Shown here: positions 8,148 through 18,415 of the stretch, one piece after another
How the letters are laid out: the number at the start of each line of letters is the position of its first letter
Position numbering within the stretch: position 1 is the first letter of the stretch
Assembly: GCA_014378705.1 (NCBI GenBank)
Contig: JACMND010000140.1
Coordinates: 1-56,569 of the forward strand
Origin: Pedobacter sp.
GTDB lineage: Bacteria > Bacteroidota > Bacteroidia > Sphingobacteriales > Sphingobacteriaceae
DNA: 56,569 nt
Direction of reading: 5' to 3'
Notes under the pieces: generated by a model
What the model was told of the DNA's origin: nothing
The model's input: the letters and a program-made list of their open reading frames with translations, nothing else
Database searches by the model: none
Position numbers and translations under genes: made by a program

Positions 8148-11100
8148 TTATTTTTTAGTAAGCCTGGCCAGATACTCTAACAAATCGGCCTGTTCCTGAT
8201 TAGACATCGTCTGGTCTAAACCTTCCGGCATCATGGATTCTTTAAGCTCTGATATTGTTTTTACATCCGCAGTTTTTATTCTTTGTTTTGCGCCACCAGG
8301 ATACTGAAGATCAATATCTGTTTCTGTTTTACTGGTCATGATTCCACTCAAGGTAGATCCGTCTTTCATATCTAATTGCCAGCCCTCAAATCCAAAGCTG
8401 ATTCCACCAGAAGGATGAACAATTGCTTCTAAAAGACTTTCTTTAGGTAATTTCGATCCGATTTCACTTAGCTTCGGACCGAAATCAAAACCTTGTTTGT
8501 TAACCATGTGGCAAACATTACAACTTCTGTTAAAAATTGCTTTCCCATTGGTTGCATCAGGCTTAAACGCTAGCAGCTCCTGTATGGCGGCCGATTGCTT
8601 TTGTACCGCTGAAATGGCATTTGGAAGATAGGTAGCCGCTTCATCCCTAATTGTTTTTCGCCACGCCCAGCTAACGCCTTTAACCATTGGTTGTATTAAT
8701 TCTGCAGGAACCTTATCTTCTTTCAAAAGAGCAATAACAACATCCTCCCCGCTGTAGCTCCTACCAATCATTTCAGCCGAAAGTTTACGAAGGCTAAGTG
8801 TATATGATGATGAGAAGGTAGTGTTTTTAAGAATATCTATAGACTCTTTATTTCCTATTCTGGCAAGCGATCGTAATAGATTCTCTTGTCTCTCAATATC
8901 TTTCCCTTTAATTATGCTGTTTATCAATGAACTTCCTTCAAGCTTTAGCAAAAGTTCCGCAGCATCCTTTCCAACATTTTCATCCGGTTTGTTAATGGCC
9001 AGTTCTAAAAGATTAGCACTTTCTGTTTTTAAATCATACCTGGAAACCAACTCAATATAGTCAGCACTTCCCCGAAGAGACATTAATACATTGGCAAGTA
9101 CGGTTTGTGCATCTTCTGACTTTTTTACAACATCTGCATCCATGTGCCTTAAAACAAGTTTATTGAATTCCAAATCTGATTGGGTACCCTTCTCAAGCAT
9201 TTCTAACAGAAAGGTGGATTTGGTTAATCCGGGATTGAAATCGAAAGCCCTAAAATAGCGTAACCTTGATTTCAAATCTTGCGATTTATTAGAAGCCAGT
9301 TTGGCAAGATATGGAACAGCTTGCTCTGAGCGTGCCCGCCAAACAATATCCTTTTGTGCTGGAGTTTCAAAGGTGTTGTTAACTTTTTTCGCGTAAGCGG
9401 CAAAAAATGGATTCCATTGTTTATCAGCGGCAATTCCCAATGCTTCTAAATACCATCTGTCTTTACCATCATATTGTAAAGCAAGCGCAGCCCATAATTC
9501 CGGGGCTTGTACAGAAGCGTTATGTCTTAAAGCAAGCGCACACTCGCGGCGCACCTGTGCATTGGAATCGTTAACCAATTGGCTAACAAGTTCAATCACA
9601 TTCAATTTTAACTGGCGGGCTGCTCTAAGGGCTGTAATCCGCAAATCCGGATTGGGATTTTTGGCAGCTTGTTGCAGATAACTAACTGCGTTACCACCCG
9701 GCATTTTTACCAAAGCCCAAAAAGCACGGGCTTGCATTCGTGGGTTAGATGAAGATTTCCATACTTTTTCAAGGTGAGGTATCGCCTTGCTTCCCAAACT
9801 TTGTAAAGCGTTCCATGCATGGTGCCTTACGGCGAGATTTGGGTTTTGCAAAGCCTTTACAGCCTCAGCGGGTTTGGTATAATCATACGTTGGGATTTTG
9901 TATTTCGTTCCCGGCGGGGCTACACGATAGATCCGGCCTCGCTGTAAATCACCAACCTGATGCCCTCCAACTCCCGGATCATACCAATCTGCAACAATCA
10001 ATGAGCCGTCTGGAGCAACACCAACATCTGCCGGCCGGAACCACTGATCCTTTTCACCCTTTAAAATATTTATTATTTCAGCAGTATACCCGGCACCGCT
10101 ATTTTGTACAGGATAAGAACGAACAACATTGGGCCCTGCGTCGGTATGGATCATTTGATTGTGAAATTGTTTTGGCAATAAACCGCCTTCATAAATCACC
10201 ATTCCCGTGGGTGAACCTGCTCCCGTTTGCAAAAGGTTTGGTACTACGCCCGGATCATTTAAATGCCAATGACGAAGGGGGATAGAATCTTCGATATTTG
10301 TACGGTTCGCCTGCCAGCCGGCACCGGTAATTTCATCCGTATATCCATAGTTCCCGTAATCCATTACGTAGTTAATTCTTACACCTTTGTTTCCATCGTC
10401 ATCATTATCACTTTGCCACATGGTGCCGTAACTATCCACAGCCACTTCATAATTATTTCTGAAATTCTGACCCAGACATTCTACGTTAGTTCCATCAGGA
10501 TCTGAGCGGAAAACCATACCCTGAGTGTATTTTCCAGGACCGATCGGATCTCCATCCTGGTCTAACACAACCTGGTTGTTTTTATCCTTAAGCGTTTTTC
10601 CGGCATTGCCAAAATTAAAATATAGCTTTCCGTCCGGACCGAAAATAAAAGCATGCATTCCATGATCGTGTTGTTCGCCGTCAATTCCCTGGAAAACGAT
10701 TTCTTTGCGATCAGCCTTATCATCGCCATTGTCATCATAAAAGGCCCAAACGTAAGGGCTTTGGGATATTAAAACTCTTTTACCTAAAACCGCAATACCC
10801 AATGGTGCGTTTAGTTCCGGTCCCTGGTAAAACACTTTACTTGAATCAGCTTTTCCATCTCCATTAGTATCTTCCAATATGATAATCCGATCGCCTTTAG
10901 GATTGGTAGGGTTCCCCGTAATATCCGGACGATAATTGTATGCTTCAGTTAGCCAAACCCGGCCTCTCTCATCTACATCAATATTGGTGGGATTCTTCAG
11001 CATCGGTTCGGCAGCAAAAGTTTCTACCTGTAAACCTTCGTAAACCGTTAGACTATTTAGTCCGTTTAGAGCAGACCTTTTTGAAGTATCTGTAAGATTG

Positions 11101-11225
11101 GCTTTTACTGTTTCGCTGCCGCGGATGTTTCTGTTGACTGTACAACCGGCAACAATAACCAGTACTAAAATGGAGACATGATATTGTAAAAATATCAATT
11201 TGATACTTCTAAAATTATAGGTCAT
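8148..11225 (-). CDS. Lipoprotein with dehydrogenase-like beta-propeller, HEAT-like repeats and C-terminal cytochrome c (PVC-type heme-binding)
   Basis: 1025 residues. The N-terminus has a hydrophobic stretch ending IVAGC, a plausible lipobox, so it is probably lipid-anchored. Residues about 55-440 form a soluble-glucose-dehydrogenase-like propeller (EAMLKNP-type opening, DxNGDGKAD calcium-like loops, GMHAFIFGPDGKLYF, VAPDGSLIVADWYDPG). Residues about 450-850 are alpha-helical HEAT-like repeats (LRITALRAAR, VRRECALALRH). A mono-heme site C902-x2-C905-H906 lies near the C-terminus, followed by the GISFGFEGWQ segment common in these proteins. The family (membrane-bound dehydrogenase domain plus c-type heme) is abundant in Planctomycetes and Bacteroidota. 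The role is presumed to be periplasmic oxidation of a carbohydrate, and the substrate is unknown. Confidence 0.88.
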   Translation of the reverse strand: MTYNFRSIKLIFLQYHVSILVLVIVAGCTVNRNIRGSETVKANLTDTSKRSALNGLNSLTVYEGLQVETFAAEPMLKNPTNIDVDERGRVWLTEAYNYRPDITGNPTNPKGDRIIILEDTNGDGKADSSKVFYQGPELNAPLGIAVLGKRVLISQSPYVWAFYDDNGDDKADRKEIVFQGIDGEQHDHGMHAFIFGPDGKLYFNFGNAGKTLKDKNNQVVLDQDGDPIGPGKYTQGMVFRSDPDGTNVECLGQNFRNNYEVAVDSYGTMWQSDNDDDGNKGVRINYVMDYGNYGYTDEITGAGWQANRTNIEDSIPLRHWHLNDPGVVPNLLQTGAGSPTGMVIYEGGLLPKQFHNQMIHTDAGPNVVRSYPVQNSGAGYTAEIINILKGEKDQWFRPADVGVAPDGSLIVADWYDPGVGGHQVGDLQRGRIYRVAPPGTKYKIPTYDYTKPAEAVKALQNPNLAVRHHAWNALQSLGSKAIPHLEKVWKSSSNPRMQARAFWALVKMPGGNAVSYLQQAAKNPNPDLRITALRAARQLKLNVIELVSQLVNDSNAQVRRECALALRHNASVQAPELWAALALQYDGKDRWYLEALGIAADKQWNPFFAAYAKKVNNTFETPAQKDIVWRARSEQAVPYLAKLASNKSQDLKSRLRYFRAFDFNPGLTKSTFLLEMLEKGTQSDLEFNKLVLRHMDADVVKKSEDAQTVLANVLMSLRGSADYIELVSRYDLKTESANLLELAINKPDENVGKDAAELLLKLEGSSLINSIIKGKDIERQENLLRSLARIGNKESIDILKNTTFSSSYTLSLRKLSAEMIGRSYSGEDVVIALLKEDKVPAELIQPMVKGVSWAWRKTIRDEAATYLPNAISAVQKQSAAIQELLAFKPDATNGKAIFNRSCNVCHMVNKQGFDFGPKLSEIGSKLPKESLLEAIVHPSGGISFGFEGWQLDMKDGSTLSGIMTSKTETDIDLQYPGGAKQRIKTADVKTISELKESMMPEGLDQTMSNQEQADLLEYLARLTKK

Positions 11226-11373
11226 AACAGTTTAATTAAGATAATACTAAAGGTGAAAATACAATATGAATTTTGTATTCAAAAATTTAATATCGCGTCC
11301 ATCCATTTAACCCTGGCAATTATTGCTCTAAGTTTAGGTTCTGGAAAAGGAGAAAGAAGTGTATGGCTGGATG

Positions 11374-11940
11374 TTAAATATGCCGCTCAACAAAGTCGAC
11401 AAGTGAATGAATTACCTTTATGTGAATTTCCTGGACTCTGTCGGCAAATTCTGACTTGGGTGCCCGAATTTCTACATCACACAAGGAAGCCATTTTGCCC
11501 CCATCTTTTCCGGTAAGCCCGATAATTTTTAAACCTTTTTCCTTTGCGGATTCAATAGCTCTTAGAACATTTAGAGAATTTCCGCTGGTGCTTATCGCAA
11601 ACAAAACGTCTCCCTGCCGGCCCAAAGCTTCTACCATTCTTGAAAAAACAAATTCAAAACCATAATCATTTGCAACACAGGTTAAATGGGAAGGATCGGA
11701 AATGGATATAGCAGCCAACGCTTTTCGATCATTTCGGTAACGTCCGGAGAGTTCTTCCGCAAAATGCATCGCATCACACATAGAACCTCCATTGCCGCAT
11801 GACAGAATTTTGTAATTATTTTTTAGAGCCTCTACAAGCAATACACCGGCCTTCTCAATGTTTGAAAAGTTGTTTTCATCAGCAAGAAAAGAAGTTAATA
11901 TGGATTCCGCTTCTTTAAAATGAGATTTAATGCTCTCCAT
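11374..11940 (-). CDS. gmhA: Phosphoheptose isomerase (sedoheptulose-7-phosphate isomerase), SIS domain
   Basis: 188 residues, the usual GmhA length. The protein shows [20 protein letters not shown] (sugar-phosphate loop and the metal/active-site His), a GRYRNDR segment, [16 protein letters not shown], and the SIS motif ISTSGNS followed by GLTGKDGG. GmhA converts sedoheptulose-7-phosphate to D-glycero-D-manno-heptose-7-phosphate, the first step of LPS inner-core heptose synthesis in the cytoplasm. It lies 10 bp after pfkA and is probably the last gene of the birA-dsbD-pfkA run. A general SIS-domain phosphosugar isomerase is the alternative, but the motif spacing fits GmhA well. Confidence 0.88.
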   Translation of the reverse strand: MESIKSHFKEAESILTSFLADENNFSNIEKAGVLLVEALKNNYKILSCGNGGSMCDAMHFAEELSGRYRNDRKALAAISISDPSHLTCVANDYGFEFVFSRMVEALGRQGDVLFAISTSGNSLNVLRAIESAKEKGLKIIGLTGKDGGKMASLCDVEIRAPKSEFADRVQEIHIKVIHSLVDFVERHI

Positions 11941-11950
11941 ATTAACTAAT

Positions 11951-12928
11951 TTATATTGATAGAATCCGCATCAGCTTTAATAATTCCTGATCAGTTTCAG
12001 AGATATGCTTAATCGCATTCTTGAAAGGGGTAAAATGAATTTTTCCGTTAACAACTCCCGCCATAGCACCTTTCTTCCCATCGCGTAAAGCTTCAACCGC
12101 AGCAATTCCCAAACGGCTGGCAAGTACCCTGTCCATACATGAAGGTGGGCCGCCACGCTGGATGTGCCCTAAGATGGATACCCGGGTATCAATCCCAGGG
12201 TATTTGTCTTTAACTGCGGCAGCTATTTCAAAAGCCCCGCCTGCATCATCACCTTCTGCTACAATAATTATTTTAGAAGCTTTAACGCGGCGGCCTTCAC
12301 CCAGGAGGTTTAAAAGTGACTGAACATCTGTTTTTGTTTCGGGAATTAAGATTGATTCGGCACCGGCGCCAATTCCGCTTCTTAACGCAATCAGTCCAGA
12401 ATCACGTCCCATAACTTCAACAATAAATAAACGGTCATGTGACTCTGCCGTATCCCGAATCTTATCAACAGCTTCCACTACGGTATTTATGGCTGTGTCG
12501 TAGCCTATAGTAAAATCTGTACCCGCAAGATCATTATCAATAGTTCCTGGCAAGCCAATTACAGGAATATTAAATTCCTTTATAAAAATGTCCGCCCCGG
12601 TAAATGTTCCGTCACCTCCGATAGCAACTAAACTATCAACGTTATGCTTTTTTAATTGTTCAAACGCCTTTTGCCGGCCTTCTTTAGTTCTGAATTCTTC
12701 ACTGCGGGCCGTTTTCAAAATAGTTCCACCTCTCTGAATTATATTGGCAACAGAACCTGCGTTCATGGAAATTATTTCTCCGCTGATCATGCCATCATAC
12801 CCCCTTATGATGCCGCTTACCTCTATGTCATAATATAGCGCCGATCTTACAACCGCACGAATTGCTGCATTCATTCCAGGGGAATCGCCGCCTGATGTGA
12901 AAACACCGATGTTTTTTACTTTATTCAT
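11951..12928 (-). CDS. pfkA: ATP-dependent 6-phosphofructokinase
   Basis: 325 residues, typical of bacterial Pfk[17 protein letters not shown] at the N-terminus binds [12 protein letters not shown] is the second nucleotide loop, and [20 protein letters not shown] contains the catalytic Asp of the TIDND motif. The Gly in GGDGT is the residue that distinguishes ATP-dependent from PPi-dependent enzymes. VEVMGRDSG and [13 protein letters not shown] bind fructose-6-phosphate. It carries out the committed step of glycolysis. Only 2 bp separate its ATG from the stop of dsbD upstream, a strong sign of co-transcription. Conserved neighbours in many Sphingobacteriaceae cannot be checked here. Confidence 0.95.
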   Translation of the reverse strand: MNKVKNIGVFTSGGDSPGMNAAIRAVVRSALYYDIEVSGIIRGYDGMISGEIISMNAGSVANIIQRGGTILKTARSEEFRTKEGRQKAFEQLKKHNVDSLVAIGGDGTFTGADIFIKEFNIPVIGLPGTIDNDLAGTDFTIGYDTAINTVVEAVDKIRDTAESHDRLFIVEVMGRDSGLIALRSGIGAGAESILIPETKTDVQSLLNLLGEGRRVKASKIIIVAEGDDAGGAFEIAAAVKDKYPGIDTRVSILGHIQRGGPPSCMDRVLASRLGIAAVEALRDGKKGAMAGVVNGKIHFTPFKNAIKHISETDQELLKLMRILSI

Positions 12929-12930
12929 AA

Positions 12931-14973
12931 TTATTTTTTACCGAATGCCGCTCTGCCGGCATTTAAAAATTTAATGTAATTATTTATATCCAGGTTAAAT
13001 GATTGCGGAGGTACTAGTGTGGTTCCATCGCCATCTGTTATTACATAGTACGGTTGCGAATTGGTTTTGAATTTGCCGGTTTGAAAATCACTCCACTTAT
13101 TACCAACGGTTTTGATTCTCTTACCGCTGAAGGTCGAATTATAGACATCCGCCTGTGCTAATTCAGTTTTATCATCTACATATAGAGAAACCAAAACAAA
13201 ATCTTCTTTAAGTATACGAAGTACTTCTTTATCAGACCAAACACTTGCTTCCATTTTGCGGCAGTTAGTGCAACTCCATCCTGTAAAATCAATTAAGAGC
13301 GGCTTATTAACAATTTTTGAGTAAGCCAGAGCTTGTTCATAATCGTAGAATGCATCCAAGTCGTAAGGAGCATCAAACAGAGAAGCATATTTTTTGATTC
13401 CGTTAAATTTAATTGCTGATGAAGAAGTCTGCGCACTTTCAATCTTATTAAGATCAAAATCCTGCGTTGTCTGAGGGGGAAGCCAGGCGCTGATCGCTTT
13501 TAAGGGCGCACCCCACAAACCCGGTATCATATATATTGTAAAACCAAGTATCAGCATAGAAAAAAATAATCTGGGCAAAGAAAGGAAACCAATCTCTGAA
13601 TCATGTGAAAGCCGGATCTTGCCTAAAAGATAAAAACCCCATATCCCAAAAATAATGATCCATAATGCAAGAAATATATCCCGATCAAAAATACCCCAAT
13701 GATAGGCAAGATCAACGTTTGACAAAAATTTAAAGGCAAGTGCCAATTCTAAAAACCCCAAAGACACTTTTACAGTGTTTAACCAGCCCCCCGATCTGGG
13801 CATTTCTTTTAACCAGGATGGGAAAATCGCAAAAAGCGTAAATGGAATAGCCAGTGCAGAAGAAAATCCAAACATTCCAACAGCGGGGCCAAGGTAAGAA
13901 CCTTTTGAAACCGCATCGACAAGCAAGGTCCCAATTATTGGACCTGTACATGAAAAAGAGACTAATGAGAGCGTAAAGGCCATAAAAAACAAGCCGATAA
14001 ATCCACCCCGGTTAGATTTCTCGTCCATCGTATTTACCAGCGAGGTTGGTAATGTTATTTCGAACGCCCCTAAAAAAGAAATAGCGAAAACAATCAGCAT
14101 CACAAAAAATAACAGATTGAACGTTGCGCTGCTTGCTGCTTCATTGAGTGCCGAGGGGCCAAAAATTACGGTGACTAAAAGACCAAGAGCCACGTAAATA
14201 ATAATAATTGAAAGACCATAAATAATGGCACTTTCAATTCCTTTGGCCCTGGAACCGGTCTTTTTAGTAAAAAAAGAAACGGTTAAAGGTATCATCGGGT
14301 AAATGCAGGGCATAAAAAAAGCAGCCAGACCGCCAATAAAGCCCAATATAAAAATCGACATTAGCGAATTTGTACCCGTAACAGGAGCCTCAATTTCCTT
14401 GTTCATTTTTAATGAATCAGCCGGCATCAGTTTTTTACGTGTTGGAGCTGGTGAAGGGAGAAATGCAGCACTATCGCTGTTTACCGGTTGGGATGAGGTA
14501 GTAGCAGAGGTAAAAGATGAGGCGGATAAATTAACCGGAATGTTAAATTCAACTTCTGAAGCCGGAAGACATCGTTCATCATTACAAACCATAAATTCCA
14601 GTTTCCCGGTTATGTTGGTTTGAGGTTTTGTAAGCTTTACCCTTTGTGCAAATGTTACTTCGTTTTTATGCCAGGCGATTTGCATATCAAAAGTTTCATC
14701 AAAAGCTGATTCTGCTTTCGGCGATTCAGTTACTTTACCTACAAGTTTATAATCAACGGAAGGGTTAAAATTGAAGCTTGTTGGTATAGGACCACCTTCT
14801 CCAATAAATTGAGAATAAACATGCCAGCCGGGTTCAATTTTAGCGGTGATAATCAGATCCGCTTCTTTATCATTTACTTTCTTTGACCCGAAACTCCATT
14901 TAACCGGATCAAAAATTTGAGCCTGCGCACTGCTTATTATTAAAAATAAAAGCAAGCTTAATAATTTGTTCAT
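12931..14973 (-). CDS. dsbD: Thiol:disulfide interchange protein DsbD
   Basis: 680 residues in the three-part DsbD order. A signal peptide (1-19) leads into a periplasmic alpha domain with the pair C130/C135 (VCNDERC). The eight-helix membrane domain follows, with C223 in FFMPCIYPMIP and C342 in FSCTGPIIG. The C-terminal thioredoxin-like gamma domain has C568-x2-C571 (GWSCTNC). It carries electrons from cytoplasmic thioredoxin across the inner membrane to periplasmic acceptors, including cytochrome c maturation, relevant to the c-type heme lipoprotein nearby. The alpha-domain cysteines are spaced by four residues rather than the five of E. coli DsbD. It starts 41 bp after birA and abuts pfkA. 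Confidence 0.93.
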   Translation of the reverse strand: MNKLLSLLLFLIISSAQAQIFDPVKWSFGSKKVNDKEADLIITAKIEPGWHVYSQFIGEGGPIPTSFNFNPSVDYKLVGKVTESPKAESAFDETFDMQIAWHKNEVTFAQRVKLTKPQTNITGKLEFMVCNDERCLPASEVEFNIPVNLSASSFTSATTSSQPVNSDSAAFLPSPAPTRKKLMPADSLKMNKEIEAPVTGTNSLMSIFILGFIGGLAAFFMPCIYPMIPLTVSFFTKKTGSRAKGIESAIIYGLSIIIIYVALGLLVTVIFGPSALNEAASSATFNLLFFVMLIVFAISFLGAFEITLPTSLVNTMDEKSNRGGFIGLFFMAFTLSLVSFSCTGPIIGTLLVDAVSKGSYLGPAVGMFGFSSALAIPFTLFAIFPSWLKEMPRSGGWLNTVKVSLGFLELALAFKFLSNVDLAYHWGIFDRDIFLALWIIIFGIWGFYLLGKIRLSHDSEIGFLSLPRLFFSMLILGFTIYMIPGLWGAPLKAISAWLPPQTTQDFDLNKIESAQTSSSAIKFNGIKKYASLFDAPYDLDAFYDYEQALAYSKIVNKPLLIDFTGWSCTNCRKMEASVWSDKEVLRILKEDFVLVSLYVDDKTELAQADVYNSTFSGKRIKTVGNKWSDFQTGKFKTNSQPYYVITDGDGTTLVPPQSFNLDINNYIKFLNAGRAAFGKK

Positions 14974-15014
14974 TTATACTTTGGATGTTAATATCAAGTT
15001 ATATGCAATTTTAT

Positions 15015-15794
15015 TTATGATTGTGTTACTTTACAAAATTGAATTTCTTTTATCCCAAAAGTTCGTAACTCCTGTTCAGTTTCTACTCTTAAAAATCCTT
15101 CTGATGTAACCCCACAAATTTTGCCTTTTTTAACTGAGCCGTCAATTATAAAATCTGCCCATTTGTGAAACAGGTATAGTTTGCCGAGATATGCAGCAAA
15201 GAGTTCTTTGCCCTTTCCTGCTTTTAATTGTAAATATCGGGCTTCTATTGAACTGCAAATTTCGTTCTTTAACCTATTTAAATCATAATCAGTATGCAAC
15301 ATTTTTTTAAACGAAGTTACATTTGTGAGTTCTTCAGGAAAAATTGTTTGATTAATATTCAGACCAATTCCGATAATGGCATGTTTTAAAAGGTTCCCCT
15401 GAATGAGGTTTTCAATTAAAATCCCTCCTATTTTATACTGCCCGATGTAACAATCATTTGGCCATTTAATTAAAGCCAAATCACCGAAATAGTTTGTTAA
15501 AACGTCGTTTAATCCTAAACTTACCACTATGTTTAAATCAAATTGATTTTTAACCCCTAAAAATTTGGGATTAAGTAAAATACTTAATGTAATGTTTTTG
15601 CCTTCTTCACTTTGCCAACTATTTTGTGCCTGTCCGCGGCCATTTGTTTGCTTTCCTGCCATTATAACAGTACCTTCTGGTAATGGCTTAGAATTTGACA
15701 ATAGTTGTTTTAAATAAATATTTGTTGAATCTACTTCATTTAATGTGACAGTATTATGGCCAACAAATAATCCTAAAAAAATGTTATTTTGCAA
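15015..15794 (-). CDS. birA: Biotin--[acetyl-CoA-carboxylase] ligase, monofunctional, TTG start
   Basis: 259 residues, catalytic and small C-terminal domains only, with no N-terminal DNA-binding HTH. It should therefore be a ligase and not the repressor. Motifs: EVDSTNIYLK, KQTNGRGQAQNSW (the GRGRRG biotinyl-AMP loop, here degenerate as GRGQAQ), KWPNDCYIGQYKIGGILIE, and GIGLNIN. The frame can only begin with TTG at 15794, since an in-frame TAA lies two codons upstream and the next ATG is inside the catalytic loop. Biotin carboxyl carrier proteins are the substrates. Its 5' end is only 43 bp from divergent rsfS, so the two promoters overlap. Confidence 0.9.
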   Translation of the reverse strand: MQNNIFLGLFVGHNTVTLNEVDSTNIYLKQLLSNSKPLPEGTVIMAGKQTNGRGQAQNSWQSEEGKNITLSILLNPKFLGVKNQFDLNIVVSLGLNDVLTNYFGDLALIKWPNDCYIGQYKIGGILIENLIQGNLLKHAIIGIGLNINQTIFPEELTNVTSFKKMLHTDYDLNRLKNEICSSIEARYLQLKAGKGKELFAAYLGKLYLFHKWADFIIDGSVKKGKICGVTSEGFLRVETEQELRTFGIKEIQFCKVTQS

Positions 15795-15837
15795 GGTTTA
15801 GAAGCATATATTATTCGTTCAAAACTAAAATTTTTTA

Positions 15838-16212
15838 ATGGTAATAAACAAAAGTTCACTGGAATCTACATCCATTTCTGAAATCGCTGTTACAGGCATC
15901 CAGGAAAAAAAGGGAAATGAAATTGTAAGATTAGATTTAAGAAACCTTCACAGTTCGGTCGCAGATTACTTTATCGTGTGCCACGCTGATTCTACTACAC
16001 AAGTAAAAGCCATTGCATTAGGCGTTGAAGAAGAAATTTTTAAGGCTTTAAAATTAGAACCCCGCCGTAAAGAAGGACTGCAATATGGCGAATGGATAAT
16101 TTTGGATTACATCGATGTTGTAGTTCACATTTTTAAAACCGACAAACGTGAATACTACGGAATTGAAGACCTGTGGGGCGACGCTGAAATGCAGTTTTAT
16201 AAAAGCGCATAA
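15838..16212 (+). CDS. rsfS: Ribosome silencing factor RsfS
   Basis: 124 residues of the RsfS/Iojap family. Visible are LRNLHSSVADYFIVCHADSTTQVKAIA (the DxFVI-type strand), EGLQYGEWIILDYIDVVVHIF and the C-terminal REYYGIEDLWGDA. RsfS binds L14 on the large ribosomal subunit and blocks subunit joining under nutrient limitation. Start ATG at 15838. It is divergent from birA, and ftsH follows 48 bp downstream. A hairpin overlapping its stop codon may partly insulate it from ftsH. The rsfS-ftsH order is common in Bacteroidota. Confidence 0.95.
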   Translation: MVINKSSLESTSISEIAVTGIQEKKGNEIVRLDLRNLHSSVADYFIVCHADSTTQVKAIALGVEEEIFKALKLEPRRKEGLQYGEWIILDYIDVVVHIFKTDKREYYGIEDLWGDAEMQFYKSA

Positions 16213-16226
16213 AATTATGCGTTTTT
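16206..16226 (+). terminator. Candidate intrinsic terminator after rsfS
   Basis: A 7-bp perfect inverted repeat (CGCATAA / TTATGCG) with a 2-base centre overlaps the rsfS stop codon and is followed by TTTTT. The stem is AT-rich, so termination may be only partial, leaving some read-through into ftsH. Confidence 0.45.
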
Positions 16227-16260
16227 CGTTAATGCGAATACCTCTTATTGAAAAACAAAA

Positions 16261-18345
16261 ATGAAAGAAAATAACTCGAATAATAAAAAATCTATAAAAA
16301 AGATACCCGGAAAGAAGTTAATGCCCAATACACCTAAATTTAATATTATGTGGTTGTATGCCGCAATTATTATAGGGCTTTTTGTAGTACAATACATTTT
16401 TAGCGGAAACAACGCTAAAAGTGTAAATTATCAAAAGTTTGAGAACGAAATGCTCAAACCGGGAGATGTCGAAAAATTAGTTGCTTACAAAAGCAATGAG
16501 TTGATAAAAGTAGAGGTATATATCAAAAAAGATCGAATTAATCAATCTAAATATGATAATACACGTACTAAAAGCAATTTTAATGTTTCTGCGAACAGCC
16601 CGCAATTTGAATTTACAGAAGGTTCTTTTGAAGGACTAGAAGCAAAATTAAAAGAAGCCATCCCGATAGCAGATCAGCGCCCGCCTCTCAATATTGAAAG
16701 CAGGGAAAGTCCGTATGCTGGCTGGTTCATGTCTTTTATTCTCCCAATTCTTTTATTAATTGGTTTTTGGGTATTCATTATGCGCAGGATGGGCGGTGGA
16801 GCAGGTGGTGGAGCAGGTGGGCAGATATTCAATATTGGGAAATCAAAAGCTACTTTATTTGATAAAGAAACTCAGGTCTCAATAACTTTTAACGATGTTG
16901 CCGGCTTAGAAGAAGCGAAACAGGAAGTTATGGAGATTGTAGATTTTCTAAAAAATCCAAAAAAGTATACAAACCTGGGAGGTAAAATACCCAAAGGCGC
17001 TTTGCTTGTTGGCGCCCCTGGTACCGGAAAAACGTTGATGGCTAAAGCCGTCGCGGGCGAAGCCCAGGTTCCATTCTTCTCGTTATCAGGCTCTGATTTT
17101 GTTGAGATGTTTGTAGGGGTTGGTGCTTCCCGTGTTCGCGATTTGTTTAAGCAAGCCAAAGAAAAAGCGCCCTGCATAATTTTTATTGATGAAATTGATG
17201 CTATAGGCAGGGCACGGGGCAAAAATAACATTGTAGGCGGTAATGACGAGAGGGAGAACACCCTTAATCAGCTTTTGGTCGAAATGGATGGTTTTGGTAC
17301 CGATTCAGGAATTATCATCCTTGCAGCAACTAACCGCCCCGATGTGCTGGATACAGCTCTCTTACGCCCTGGCCGTTTTGACAGGCAAATTTCAATTGAC
17401 AAACCGGATCTTGTCGGCCGCGAACAAATCTTTAAAGTACATCTTAAGCCACTAAAATTAGCAGGTGAAGTTGACGCTAAAAAATTATCGGCTCAAACTC
17501 CTGGTTTTGCCGGTGCTGAAATAGCAAACGTTTGTAATGAAGCCGCTCTAATTGCAGCACGTCGAAATAAGGAAGCGGTAGATATGCACGACTTCCAAGA
17601 TGCGATTGACCGTGTAATTGGAGGTTTAGAGAAGAGAAATAAGATAATATCTCCTGAAGAAAAACAAATTGTAGCTTTTCATGAAGCCGGTCATGCCATA
17701 GCAGGCTGGTTTCTAGAACATGCGGATCCTTTGGTAAAAGTTTCAATTGTACCGCGTGGGGTAGCCGCGTTAGGTTATGCACAATACTTGCCTAAAGAAC
17801 AATTTTTGTACACCACCGAACAGCTTTTGGATGGTATGTGCATGACTTTAGGCGGACGCGTAGCGGAAGATATTGTTTTCGGAAAAATCTCCACCGGCGC
17901 CCAGAATGATCTTGAAAGGATTACTAAACTATCTTATGCTATGGTTACGATCTATGGCATGAATGAGAAAGTTGGTAATGTTTCTTTTAATGATACACAG
18001 GGTGAATACCAGTTTAACAAACCCTACTCTGAAAAAACATCTGAGATAATTGATATTGAAGTTAGAAATCAAATTGACCGTGCTTACCAGAGGACTAAAA
18101 CGCTTTTAACAGATAAACGTGAAGGCTTGGATAAATTAGCTCACAAATTACTTGAAAAAGAAATTCTTTTTCAATCTGATCTTGAAGAGATTTTAGGCAA
18201 ACGTCCGTTTGATAATCGCACTACATATGATGAGTTTGTAAACGGTATACCCGAAGTCGGCGAAGATATAATAGAAAATTTAGAGCATGAAGGAGTTGTT
18301 GATCACAATGCGGATCTCCCCGAAAACCGTTCTACGCAAGTATAA
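16261..18345 (+). CDS. ftsH: ATP-dependent zinc metalloprotease FtsH
   Basis: 694 residues. Basic Asn-rich N-terminus, TM1 at about 29-49, a periplasmic domain, and TM2 at about 154-174, followed by a Gly-rich linker (GGGAGGGAGG, 178-187). AAA+ ATPase: Walker A GAPGTGKT (251-258), Walker B IIFIDE (306-311), and a second region of homology with [20 protein letters not shown]. The protease active site is H474-E-A-G-H478. FtsH degrades misassembled membrane proteins and selected cytosolic regulators. It is slightly longer than E. coli FtsH because of the N-terminal and acidic C-terminal tails. A long hairpin follows its stop. Confidence 0.97.
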   Translation: MKENNSNNKKSIKKIPGKKLMPNTPKFNIMWLYAAIIIGLFVVQYIFSGNNAKSVNYQKFENEMLKPGDVEKLVAYKSNELIKVEVYIKKDRINQSKYDNTRTKSNFNVSANSPQFEFTEGSFEGLEAKLKEAIPIADQRPPLNIESRESPYAGWFMSFILPILLLIGFWVFIMRRMGGGAGGGAGGQIFNIGKSKATLFDKETQVSITFNDVAGLEEAKQEVMEIVDFLKNPKKYTNLGGKIPKGALLVGAPGTGKTLMAKAVAGEAQVPFFSLSGSDFVEMFVGVGASRVRDLFKQAKEKAPCIIFIDEIDAIGRARGKNNIVGGNDERENTLNQLLVEMDGFGTDSGIIILAATNRPDVLDTALLRPGRFDRQISIDKPDLVGREQIFKVHLKPLKLAGEVDAKKLSAQTPGFAGAEIANVCNEAALIAARRNKEAVDMHDFQDAIDRVIGGLEKRNKIISPEEKQIVAFHEAGHAIAGWFLEHADPLVKVSIVPRGVAALGYAQYLPKEQFLYTTEQLLDGMCMTLGGRVAEDIVFGKISTGAQNDLERITKLSYAMVTIYGMNEKVGNVSFNDTQGEYQFNKPYSEKTSEIIDIEVRNQIDRAYQRTKTLLTDKREGLDKLAHKLLEKEILFQSDLEEILGKRPFDNRTTYDEFVNGIPEVGEDIIENLEHEGVVDHNADLPENRSTQV

Positions 18346-18352
18346 GTTTAAT

Positions 18353-18399
18353 ATATAAGAAGTTGAGTGCTAAATTTTTAAGCACTCAACTTCTTATAT
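18353..18399. terminator. Long perfect hairpin between ftsH and the LUD gene
   Basis: The arms at 18353-18371 and 18381-18399 are perfect 19-bp inverted complements around a 9-base A/T loop. It lies 8 bp after the ftsH stop and has no clean T-run after it, although the arm ends in TTCTTATAT. It is best read as the ftsH terminator or mRNA 3'-end stabiliser. The right arm runs into the -7 box of the next gene. Confidence 0.65.
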
Positions 18400-18402
18400 T
18401 TG
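18395..18402 (+). promoter_or_regulatory. Bacteroidota -7 box for the LUD-domain gene
   Basis: TATATTTG is a perfect TAnnTTTG box. Its first five bases belong to the right arm of the ftsH hairpin. A transcript would start near 18409, giving a leader of only about 7 bases before the ATG at 18416. No good TTTG -33 box is seen; the hairpin loop (ATTTTTA) occupies that position. Confidence 0.45.
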
Positions 18403-18415
18403 TCCAGGTCATTTG

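Noticed and set aside
9749-10505. Plus-strand ORFs of 178 and 80 codons inside the heme lipoprotein gene
   Set aside because: They are antisense to a well-supported 1025-residue gene and have no recognisable product.
11253-11516. 87-codon plus-strand ORF between the heme lipoprotein gene and gmhA
   Set aside because: More than half is antisense to gmhA and the composition is not protein-like.
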